Shown here one piece after another: positions 1-6,579 of a DNA stretch of 6,663 nucleotides; positions within the stretch are counted from its first letter, which is position 1; each line of letters starts with the position of its first letter. The notes under the pieces are model-generated. The model did not search any database. It saw only the letters and a list, made by a program, of their open reading frames with translations, and was not told the DNA's origin. Both the position numbers and the translations under genes were made by a program. The DNA is from an uncultured Altererythrobacter sp. (GTDB taxonomy: Bacteria; Pseudomonadota; Alphaproteobacteria; Sphingomonadales; Sphingomonadaceae): assembly GCA_946886175.1 (NCBI GenBank), contig CAMPIA010000071.1, positions 1 through 6,663 on the forward strand, in the 5' to 3' direction.

Positions 1-105
1 ACATGGGCGACGCGCCATCGAAGCGCGCGCTCCCGGAGAGAGGACTGGAAGGTGACCCGCCGAGCGCTATCCGGAGTGATCCGGCCCAAGTTTCGTCACG
101 GCTGA
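1..105 (+). CDS. Possible 3' end of an upstream gene (34 codons, product unknown)
   Basis: Reading from base 1, one frame stays open to a TGA at 103-105 and gives a basic, Arg-rich tail ending in RPKFRHG. Its third positions are about 74% G/C by my count (25 of 34), in keeping with the genes that follow, and it ends three bases before the ATG of the acyl-CoA ligase, the spacing expected between operon partners. I recognise no family in so short a tail. A competing frame from base 3 runs through into the ligase gene with similar third-position G/C, so assignment is weak; this stretch could also be plain leader sequence. Confidence 0.3.
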   Translation, partial: TWATRHRSARSRREDWKVTRRALSGVIRPKFRHG

Positions 106-108
106 TCG

Positions 109-1704
109 ATGGGCAGGCAGCGCACTCTGACGAGCCGCATCGACAATCTGGTCGCCGGGCGCAGTTTCGCCGACTTGCCGGTCGCCCGGATCGTCGGTGC
201 CGCCGACAGATTCGCGGAGAAAGCCGCTTTCGAAAGTGAGAGCGGCGCCCTCTCGTTCAGCGCCGTTCAGCAGAGCACCGATCGATTTGCCCGCGGTCTG
301 ATCGCGCGGTTCGGGCTGTCCCGCGGCGATCGGGTGGCGGTGATGCTCCCCAATTGCCTGCAGTTTCCGATCGCAACTTTCGCGAACATGAAGGCAGGGC
401 TGGTGCAGGTGAGCGTCAACCCCAACTACACGCCGCGCGAATTGCTCCACCAGTTGGAAGACAGCGGCGCCGCCGTCCTTGTCATCGACGCCGCCTGCAT
501 CGCCACTTTCGCGGCGATCGCCGACGAGCTGGGCGACATCGGGATCGTGCTTGTCGGAGAAGGCGATGCGCCGGACGGCAGCGTGCCGTTCGAGATCTTG
601 TGCGAGGAACGCGATCTTCCGCCCCTTCCCGCCCCACCGCGGCCGGACGATCTCGTGTTCCTTCAATATACCGGCGGCACTACCGGCGTGTCGAAGGGCG
701 CGATGATCACGCATCGCAATCTGGGCGCCAATCTCCTGCAGTTCGAGCATCATCTCGACGGGCATATCGCGTATGGCGAGGGCGCGATCTTCACCGCGCT
801 GCCGCTGTACCATATCTTCGCGCTCATGGTGAATTGCCTGAGCGGGTTCTGCCTGGGCCTCACCAACCATCTCGTGCGCGATCCGCGCGACGCCGATCTG
901 ATGATCGACACGCTGATCCGCGGGCGGCCGAGCGTTGTCACCGGCGTGAACACGCTGTTCGCAGGCCTGGCGGCTCACCCCAGGATCGGCGAGGTCGACT
1001 GGTCGAACCTGCGCCTCAGCCTGGGCGGCGGCACCAAGATCCTGCCCGCCGCGTCGCGTGCCTGGGAAGAGCTGACCGGACAGCCGATAAAGGTCGGATA
1101 CGGCCTTTCCGAAGCATCGCCGATCGTTTCAATCCACCCAATGGATCAACGCGAATTCGCCGAGCATGCGGGCCAGCCCGTCGTCTCGACGGAGGTCAAG
1201 CTGCTCGATCCCGATGGCCGGGAAGTCGGCGCCGGCGAACCGGGCGAAGTCTGCATTCGCGGGCCGCAGGTGATGCGGGGATACTGGAGACGAGCGGACG
1301 AGCACAACCAGAGCTTCACGGATGACGGCTATTTCCGAACGGGCGATATCGCCATTCGCGATGCGCGAGGAAATCTCGATATCGTCGACCGGATCAAGGA
1401 CATGATCCTGGTTTCGGGCTTCAACGTCTATCCGAACGAGATCGAGGCGGCGTTGGCGGAACATCCCGGCGTCGCCGAAAGCATTTGCGTCGGGGTCCCC
1501 GATGAGCGGACGGGCGAAGCGGTGAAGGCCTTTATCGTACCGCGCGCATCGCCGCCGCCGCCGGCAGCGGAGTTGACCGCGTTCCTTCGCGAGAAGCTCA
1601 CCGCCTACAAGATCCCGCGCCTGTTCGAATACCGCTCGGCGCTGCCGAAGAGCGCGGTCGGCAAGCTGCTGCGCAAGGAACTCAAGCCGGAGGCGACGCC
1701 ATGA
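109..1704 (+). CDS. FadD-like long-chain acyl-CoA synthetase (AMP-forming)
   Basis: Predicted cytoplasmic or membrane-associated enzyme that activates a carboxylic acid with ATP through an acyl-adenylate to an acyl-CoA thioester. The 531-residue product has the adenylate-forming family motifs in order: the phosphate-binding loop YTGGTTGVSKGA (187-198), LPLYHIFAL (231-239), the GVNTLF and LSLGGGTK segments (279-309), YGLSEASP (331-338), TGD (411-413), VDRIKDMILVSGFNVYPNE (426-444) and PKSAVGKLLRKEL with the C-terminal catalytic Lys at 519. The GVNTLF, VSGFNVYPNEIE and PKSxVGK segments closely recall E. coli FadD (from memory), and the length is near FadD's, so a medium- to long-chain or ring-bearing acyl substrate is plausible. 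Sphingomonads usually carry several paralogues, so no specific symbol is given. The start is the first in-frame ATG after a TGA only three bases upstream; there is no strong Shine-Dalgarno, suggesting coupling to an upstream gene. The gene ends in ATGA. Confidence 0.93.
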   Translation: MGRQRTLTSRIDNLVAGRSFADLPVARIVGAADRFAEKAAFESESGALSFSAVQQSTDRFARGLIARFGLSRGDRVAVMLPNCLQFPIATFANMKAGLVQVSVNPNYTPRELLHQLEDSGAAVLVIDAACIATFAAIADELGDIGIVLVGEGDAPDGSVPFEILCEERDLPPLPAPPRPDDLVFLQYTGGTTGVSKGAMITHRNLGANLLQFEHHLDGHIAYGEGAIFTALPLYHIFALMVNCLSGFCLGLTNHLVRDPRDADLMIDTLIRGRPSVVTGVNTLFAGLAAHPRIGEVDWSNLRLSLGGGTKILPAASRAWEELTGQPIKVGYGLSEASPIVSIHPMDQREFAEHAGQPVVSTEVKLLDPDGREVGAGEPGEVCIRGPQVMRGYWRRADEHNQSFTDDGYFRTGDIAIRDARGNLDIVDRIKDMILVSGFNVYPNEIEAALAEHPGVAESICVGVPDERTGEAVKAFIVPRASPPPPAAELTAFLREKLTAYKIPRLFEYRSALPKSAVGKLLRKELKPEATP

Positions 1705-1769
1705 TGGGACGCGCGCAACAGCGGGCCGCGGATTGCTTTCTCGCCGATGCGGGATGGGCCGATGTTTGA
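1701..1769 (+). other. Short ORF bridging the ligase stop and the regulator start (possible coupling peptide)
   Basis: The ligase stop lies in an ATGATGGG context. An ATG at 1701 overlaps the TGA at 1702-1704 and opens a 22-codon frame that ends with TGA at 1767-1769, a few bases past the alternative AraC start at 1762. A ribosome finishing the ligase could restart here and terminate beside the regulator start, coupling the two. Third-position G/C is modest (14 of 22 by my count), so the peptide is probably not a functional protein. This is an arrangement seen in the sequence; its role is inferred. Confidence 0.15.
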
Positions 1770-2808
1770 AGCGAAGAAATACTCAGCGGAAAAGCTGCGC
1801 AAGATCGCGGACTTCGTGACCGACGAAGGGGGCTCCGTCGCGCAAGTGCTGCACGGCACCGGGCTCGATCCGGCAAAACTGGCGGCAGGCGAGGAAAGGA
1901 TCGCCTTGCCGCAGCTCGTCCGGGGCTACCGCAACGCGAACCGGATGGCGGGAGACGCCCCCTGGGGCGTCCAGATCGGGAAGCGGTTGGGCCTGACCGA
2001 CTACGGCTTCTACGGCTACGCGCTGATCTGCAGCCCGACTTTGCGCAAGGCGCTGGATTTCTCGATCAAGTATCATCAGCTCGCCGCGCCCACGGTGATC
2101 ATGAGCTTGCGGCCACGGATCGAGGACGGCCTGTGCGCCTTGCAGGTCGAGGACACGCTTCACGAGCCGGAAATCTATCGCTTCAATATCGAGCTGCAGA
2201 TCGGGCTTATTTTCTCGTTGCTGAGAGATATCCTCGGCCAGTCGTTCCGCTTCGACAGAGCCACCGTGCGCTTCGAGAAGCCGCCCCATTTCCAGGCCCT
2301 CCAGGCCGTGATGGAGTGCACGGTCGAGTGCAGCAGCGAACGCAATGCGTTGTACTTCGACGCCGATCTGCTCGACCGGCCGCTGCGGCGCGCGAACCTG
2401 GCAACGTGGAACGCCACGCGCGACGCCTGCGACAAGCTCCTCCAGGGGGCCACCTCCGATACCCCCATCGCGCAGACCGTCTACGTCTCGCTGCTGCGCG
2501 ATACCCGACAGTTCGCAACCGGCGGGGATGTCGCAACCGCGTTGAATCTGTCGGAGCGAACCTTGCGCCGACGGCTGGGCGAGGAAGGAACCTCGTTCCG
2601 AGCGATCAAGGGCGAGGTCCTGAGCCGGCTCGCGATCGAGTTCATTTCCAACACCGAAATGACCGCGGACGAAGTCGCCGAGCGCCTGGGATTCAGCGAT
2701 GCCTCGAACTTCTGCAAGACGTTCAAGAAATGGACCGGCCAGACGACCTCGGAATTCCGCGCATCTCGCGCGATCGATCCGAGCATTACGCAACGAGTGC
2801 AACAATAG
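1747..2808 (+). CDS. AraC-family transcriptional regulator with arabinose-binding-type N-terminal domain
   Basis: One-component DNA-binding regulator, probably sensing a metabolite linked to this cluster. Residues about 25-215 of 353 resemble the N-terminal ligand domain of OruR/VirS-type AraC proteins, with a YGFYGYALICSPTLRKAL segment (86-103) typical of that group. Residues about 259-338 form the AraC double helix-turn-helix: the first around VATALNLSERTLRRRLGEEG (262-281), the second around ADEVAERLGFSDASNFCKTF (307-326), followed by the conserved KKWTGQTTSEFR. The start is uncertain. ATG 1747 gives the longest product but has no visible Shine-Dalgarno; ATG 1762 (MFEAKKYSAEK) is preceded by a GGGATGGG run and may be the true one. 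The gene sits 42 bp after the ligase and 42 bp before the receptor, on the same strand, which favours local control of the cluster. By family analogy, M. tuberculosis VirS controls a neighbouring operon that includes an acyl-CoA ligase. Confidence 0.93.
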   Translation: MRDGPMFEAKKYSAEKLRKIADFVTDEGGSVAQVLHGTGLDPAKLAAGEERIALPQLVRGYRNANRMAGDAPWGVQIGKRLGLTDYGFYGYALICSPTLRKALDFSIKYHQLAAPTVIMSLRPRIEDGLCALQVEDTLHEPEIYRFNIELQIGLIFSLLRDILGQSFRFDRATVRFEKPPHFQALQAVMECTVECSSERNALYFDADLLDRPLRRANLATWNATRDACDKLLQGATSDTPIAQTVYVSLLRDTRQFATGGDVATALNLSERTLRRRLGEEGTSFRAIKGEVLSRLAIEFISNTEMTADEVAERLGFSDASNFCKTFKKWTGQTTSEFRASRAIDPSITQRVQQ

Positions 2809-2839
2809 CAGGCCATTTACACGGCCGACGATGATCTTC

Positions 2840-2844
2840 GGAGA
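2840..2844 (+). promoter_or_regulatory. Ribosome binding site of the TonB-dependent receptor gene
   Basis: GGAGA lies six bases before the ATG at 2851 and supports that start over the out-of-frame ATG at 2846. The 42-bp gap between regulator and receptor contains no hairpin followed by a T-run, so transcription can read through. I also see no clear -35/-10 pair in it. Confidence 0.7.
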
Positions 2845-2850
2845 CATGAG

Positions 2851-5106
2851 ATGCCACGGAAGAATATCTTTCATTGCTCGGTAGCGGCGCTGTTTTCCAG
2901 TGCTCTCCTCGCTCCTGCCGTGCAGGCGCAGGATGCTGCGGACGATACCCCCGACCTCGATGCGCAAGCGGCGGGCGGAACGATAGTCGTGACCGCCCAG
3001 CGCCGCGAGCAGGCCTTGCAGGATGTGGGTGTTTCGCTCTCGGTCCTCGGGAGCGAACAACTGGCCGATCAGAAGATCGTCGAGATTGCCGATGTCGCCG
3101 CCACGCTGCCGGGATTCGATCTGGCGCGCGGCAACGGCTCGAACAACCCGACCATGACCGTTCGCGGCGTCGGGACCACCAATCCGTGGATCAACAACAA
3201 TCCGTCGGTCGCCGCCTATGTCGACGACGCCTACATGCCCTTCAGCCCGTTCCTGTCGTTTCCCATCTTCGATATCGAGCGCGTGGAGCTGCTCAAGGGC
3301 CCGCAAGTCGCGCTTTACGGGCGCAACGCCACCGCGGGTGCGCTCAACATCATCACCGCCCGCCCGGAAAGCGAGTTCGGCGGCTATGTCGACGTGAGCT
3401 ACAACGAGCACGATCTCGTCGAAGCGCGCGGTGCGGTCACCGGGCCCCTCGGCCCCACCATCAACCTTCGCCTGGCCGGAATCGTGGCGCAAGGCGGCGG
3501 CTATATCGACCGTCCCGGAACGGCCGATACCACTGCGGGCTTCAGCCCGGTTCCAGGCGTTGTGCCCGATGTTCCTCTCGTGCCGGCACGCGAGGGCTAT
3601 GGGGACAAGAGTATCTACGCGGTTCGCGGATCGCTCGAATGGTTCGCGGGCGACCGGGTGGAGGTGTTCCTCACCGGACATTACGGGCAGGACAGCTCCG
3701 AAATCATCGGTTCGACCGCCGTGACGCCCGATCGCCTCGGACGGTTCACCCCGCCCGCGACGAGGCGCCCCTTCGTCGACTACGACAATGTCGAGCCGAT
3801 GATGGATTCGGAGCAATACGGGGGCGTCTTGCGCGTCGACGTCGACCTGGATGCTTTCACGGTCAGCTCGATCACCGGGTACGAGCATATCGATCGGGCG
3901 TTCACGATCGGAGATTTCGTGCCGACCCGGATCGCCGAGCCGGTGTTCGACGAGAGCATCTCGACGCTCAGCCAGGAACTGCGCCTCACGCACGAGGGCG
4001 CCGACACCTTCTTCCTGGCGGGCGCGTCTTACGGCGAGGAGACGATCGATTATCGGCGCGATCTCATCGCCTACGATCTGCTGCGAGGCACGCTTTCAAC
4101 GCGCTTCACCGAGAAGGACCGCTCGTTCGCCGTATTCGGCCAGGCGGAGTGGGAGTTCATCCCCGGATGGACCGTGATCGGCGGCCTGCGCCACACGTCG
4201 GAGGACAAGGATTATTCGGGCGGGTCGATCGAGCTCGATCCGTTCGGCGTTTCCATCGTCAAGGCCGTCTATCCCAACACTGCGGGCGACGGCATCTTCG
4301 GCAATCCCCAGTACGAGGACACCGATATTTCGGGTTCGCTCGCGCTCAACTGGAAGCCGGCCCAGGACGTGCTGCTCTATGCGAGCGTCAGCGAGGGCTA
4401 CAAGAGCGGCGGCTTCGACGGCTCGGGCATCACGGAACCGGGGTCCTTCACCCCCTATGGCGCGGAGAACATCCGTGCCTACGAGGCCGGGGCGAAGTTC
4501 TTCGCCGATCGGGTCCAGCTCAGCGGCGCGTTCTTCTACTACGACTACACCGACAAGCAGGTGCTGGCGCTGGTCGATCTGGGCAGCGGGATTCCCGAGG
4601 CGATCATCCAGAACGCGGCCGCCTCGACGATCTACGGCGTGGATCTCGATATCGGCGTCGATCTGACGGACGCTCTGCGTTTCTCTCTGAACGGGTTGAT
4701 CGTGTCGTCCGAGGTCACCGACTGGCAGAGCTCCGATCCGACCGAAGCCGCCTCGCGGATCGGTAACGATCTGCCCGGAACGCCCGAGGCGTCGATCAAC
4801 GCCCGGCTCGACTGGTCGCACGACATTGCCCCGGATTGGGAGCTCGAGCTTTCCACCTGGACCAGCTACAGCGACGGGGCGTACCGCGACATCGAGAATA
4901 CCCCCGACCTGCGGTCCGACGACCGCTTCCTGACCAATGCGCGCATCGCGCTGGGCCGGATCGAAGGTGGCCCGCAATTCTATGTCGTGGGGAAGAATCT
5001 GTTCAACGAGACCTACGTCACCTCGGTGCGCAGCCTGGTAGGCATGTTGGGAGAGTATTACGGCGAGCCGAGAACGATCACCTTCGGCGTCCGCTACGAT
5101 TTCTGA
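2851..5106 (+). CDS. TonB-dependent outer-membrane receptor (sphingomonad type)
   Basis: Outer-membrane beta-barrel that imports a ligand using energy passed from TonB/ExbBD. The 751-residue product begins with a Sec signal peptide (basic MPRKN, hydrophobic core, likely cleavage AVQA|QD after residue 26). A TonB box follows (TIVVTA, 44-49, then QRRE), then a plug domain at about 55-170 with VRGVG (104-108), a YVDDAYM segment and IERVELLKGPQVALYGRNA (142-160) leading into LNIITARP. The barrel fills the rest, with aromatic-flanked strands and a conserved ending TFGVRYDF whose last residue is Phe, the usual signal for BAM-dependent insertion. Length is normal for simple receptors. There is no N-terminal STN domain between signal peptide and TonB box, so it should not signal to an ECF sigma system. 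The ligand is not readable from sequence; the acyl-CoA ligase and lipoprotein neighbours suggest an organic carbon source rather than a siderophore. Confidence 0.95.
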   Translation: MPRKNIFHCSVAALFSSALLAPAVQAQDAADDTPDLDAQAAGGTIVVTAQRREQALQDVGVSLSVLGSEQLADQKIVEIADVAATLPGFDLARGNGSNNPTMTVRGVGTTNPWINNNPSVAAYVDDAYMPFSPFLSFPIFDIERVELLKGPQVALYGRNATAGALNIITARPESEFGGYVDVSYNEHDLVEARGAVTGPLGPTINLRLAGIVAQGGGYIDRPGTADTTAGFSPVPGVVPDVPLVPAREGYGDKSIYAVRGSLEWFAGDRVEVFLTGHYGQDSSEIIGSTAVTPDRLGRFTPPATRRPFVDYDNVEPMMDSEQYGGVLRVDVDLDAFTVSSITGYEHIDRAFTIGDFVPTRIAEPVFDESISTLSQELRLTHEGADTFFLAGASYGEETIDYRRDLIAYDLLRGTLSTRFTEKDRSFAVFGQAEWEFIPGWTVIGGLRHTSEDKDYSGGSIELDPFGVSIVKAVYPNTAGDGIFGNPQYEDTDISGSLALNWKPAQDVLLYASVSEGYKSGGFDGSGITEPGSFTPYGAENIRAYEAGAKFFADRVQLSGAFFYYDYTDKQVLALVDLGSGIPEAIIQNAAASTIYGVDLDIGVDLTDALRFSLNGLIVSSEVTDWQSSDPTEAASRIGNDLPGTPEASINARLDWSHDIAPDWELELSTWTSYSDGAYRDIENTPDLRSDDRFLTNARIALGRIEGGPQFYVVGKNLFNETYVTSVRSLVGMLGEYYGEPRTITFGVRYDF

Positions 5107-5113
5107 ACCAATC

Positions 5114-5118
5114 GGGAG
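5114..5118 (+). promoter_or_regulatory. Ribosome binding site of the lipoprotein gene
   Basis: GGGAG lies six bases before the ATG at 5125, inside an 18-bp gap after the receptor stop. This fixes the start and places the twin-arginine motif at the very N-terminus as expected. The short gap makes co-transcription with the receptor very likely. Confidence 0.75.
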
Positions 5119-5124
5119 CCTGCA

Positions 5125-6579
5125 ATGAGCCTGTCCGACACGATCTCGCGGCGATCGCTCCTGAAGGCCAGTGCCGGCGCGGCGCTTCCTCTGCTCGCGG
5201 GGTGCAGCGCAGCGACCGGCTGGCGCGGCTTGTCGGCCGATCCCGCGAGGGATGCGCAATGGCTCTGGGACCGCCAGCTCTGGATGAACGATCTGGGGCC
5301 GCGGATGACCGGCAATCCGGCGCATATGGAGTTCGTCCGGTTCATCGCCGATGAACTCGAAGCCATGGGTCTGCCGGTGCAGGAGGATATCCAGCGATTC
5401 CCCCGATGGCACGCCGATCGATCGGCGATCGCGCCTGCGGACGATCGTAGCGATCCGATCGAAGTCGCCTCGGAATATCCGTACTCGGCATCGACGGGGC
5501 CGGACGGGATAGTCGCCCCCCTGATGTATGGCGGCACGGTCGGCGACGATCTGCCCGATGCAGATCTGCAGGGCTCGATCCTCTATCTCGATGCGCCCGT
5601 TCCGCCGCTTCGCTTCGGTCAATATTATACCGACGTGAAGCCCTACGGTGCATTGCAGGAATTCCCGGAGGAGGTGACGCAAGCCTCGGGGCAGATCGTC
5701 TATGCGCCCGGCCTCGAGGAATATGCCCGCCGCGGCGCCAAGGCGGTGATTTTCGGCTGGACGAATGTTTCGGAGGAGCAGGCGCGGGGCCAGTACATCC
5801 CCTTCAACCGGCCGCCACAGCCCATTCCGGGGCTTTGGGTCGGGCCCGGCGCGGCGTCGCGTTTGCGCGGCCTCGCGAACAGCCGCGGCAATATCCGCCT
5901 GACCCTCGACGCGACGCTTTCGCCCGATGCCCGGTCACGCACCGTGTATGCCCTGGTGCCCGGCGCCTCCGACCGGATCGTCATCGTGACGACCCACACC
6001 GACGGCCCCAACGCGATCGAGGAGAACGGTCCTCTGCCGATGCTGGCCATGGCGCGCGATCTGCTGAGCCGACCCCCGGCGCCCGGCCAGCCCGCCGTGC
6101 TGTTCCTGTTCGCCAGCGGGCATTTCGTGGGGCCGGCGGCCGATGCGACGGACCGCTTTCTCGAGCTTCATCCGGATCTTCGCGATCGAACCGTGGCGGG
6201 GCTGGCGGTCGAGCATCTCGGCGGCATGGAATGGCAAGACGATGGCGCGGGCCGCTACGCGAGCACCGGCAAAGCGGAAATGAGCCTCCTTTTCACCGAA
6301 GGCGAGCACATGGCCGACATCGCTTTCGGTGCGGCGCAGGCCAGCGACGACCCGCGTGGTGCGGTGGTCCGCGCGCACGACCTGGGTTATTTCTTCGGCG
6401 AGGGAAGAGCGCTTGCACGGGCCGGAATTCCCACGATCGGATTCCTCCCGGCGCCATCCTATCTCCTCGCGACAGGCCCGAGAGGACATATCGAGAAACT
6501 GGATCGAAGGCTGTTCGATGCACAGGTCGCGCTCTGCCGGGATATCCTCCATCGCCTTGTGCTGCACGCGAGCGGGTAG
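5125..6579 (+). CDS. Tat-exported lipoprotein, diverged M28-like metallopeptidase with PA-type insert
   Basis: Predicted envelope hydrolase of 484 residues. The N-terminus has a twin-arginine motif SRRSLLK (8-14), a hydrophobic stretch and a lipobox LAGC with Cys27; Ser at +2 favours the outer membrane. Residues about 130-260 resemble a protease-associated (PA) domain (QGSILYLDAP, then YARRGAKAVIFGWTNV and IPGLWVGPGA). From about 270 an M28 core is recognisable: TVYALVPG, IVIVTTHTDG with His291 and Asp293, EENG (299-302), VLFLFASGHFVG (325-336), AVEHLG (361-366), AGIPTIGFLP (433-442) and GHIEKLD with His455. In classical M28 enzymes the fourth of these segments carries an EE pair (base plus metal ligand); here it reads His333-Phe334. 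The bridging Asp and another ligand Asp appear as Glu300 and Glu363. The fold call is fairly firm; peptidase activity is doubtful, and an amidase or esterase role or a structural role is possible. The gene lies 18 bp after the receptor and presumably processes its ligand. Confidence 0.85.
   Translation: MSLSDTISRRSLLKASAGAALPLLAGCSAATGWRGLSADPARDAQWLWDRQLWMNDLGPRMTGNPAHMEFVRFIADELEAMGLPVQEDIQRFPRWHADRSAIAPADDRSDPIEVASEYPYSASTGPDGIVAPLMYGGTVGDDLPDADLQGSILYLDAPVPPLRFGQYYTDVKPYGALQEFPEEVTQASGQIVYAPGLEEYARRGAKAVIFGWTNVSEEQARGQYIPFNRPPQPIPGLWVGPGAASRLRGLANSRGNIRLTLDATLSPDARSRTVYALVPGASDRIVIVTTHTDGPNAIEENGPLPMLAMARDLLSRPPAPGQPAVLFLFASGHFVGPAADATDRFLELHPDLRDRTVAGLAVEHLGGMEWQDDGAGRYASTGKAEMSLLFTEGEHMADIAFGAAQASDDPRGAVVRAHDLGYFFGEGRALARAGIPTIGFLPAPSYLLATGPRGHIEKLDRRLFDAQVALCRDILHRLVLHASG

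Noticed and set aside
67..978. A 303-codon minus-strand open frame inside the ligase gene
   Set aside because: It overlaps the conserved N-terminal half of the ligase, including the phosphate-binding loop, and shows no family motif.
2811..2826. GGCC repeated eight bases apart as an operator for the AraC-type protein
   Set aside because: Four-base palindromes are common at this G/C content, and one occurrence is not evidence of a binding site.
1783..3993. A 736-codon minus-strand open frame across the regulator and receptor genes
   Set aside because: It is antisense to two genes with clear domain motifs. Its composition (runs of Arg, Asp, Gly, Ala and His with no recognisable motif) is what high third-position G/C produces on the opposite strand, and it spans two unrelated genes.
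2874..4766. A 630-codon plus-strand open frame in a second frame of the receptor gene
   Set aside because: It is extremely Arg-rich and motif-free, while the other frame encodes a full receptor from signal peptide to terminal Phe. No frameshift is needed.
4096..5682. A 528-codon minus-strand open frame across the receptor and lipoprotein genes
   Set aside because: Same reason: antisense shadow with no motif or ribosome binding site, crossing the boundary between two well-supported genes.
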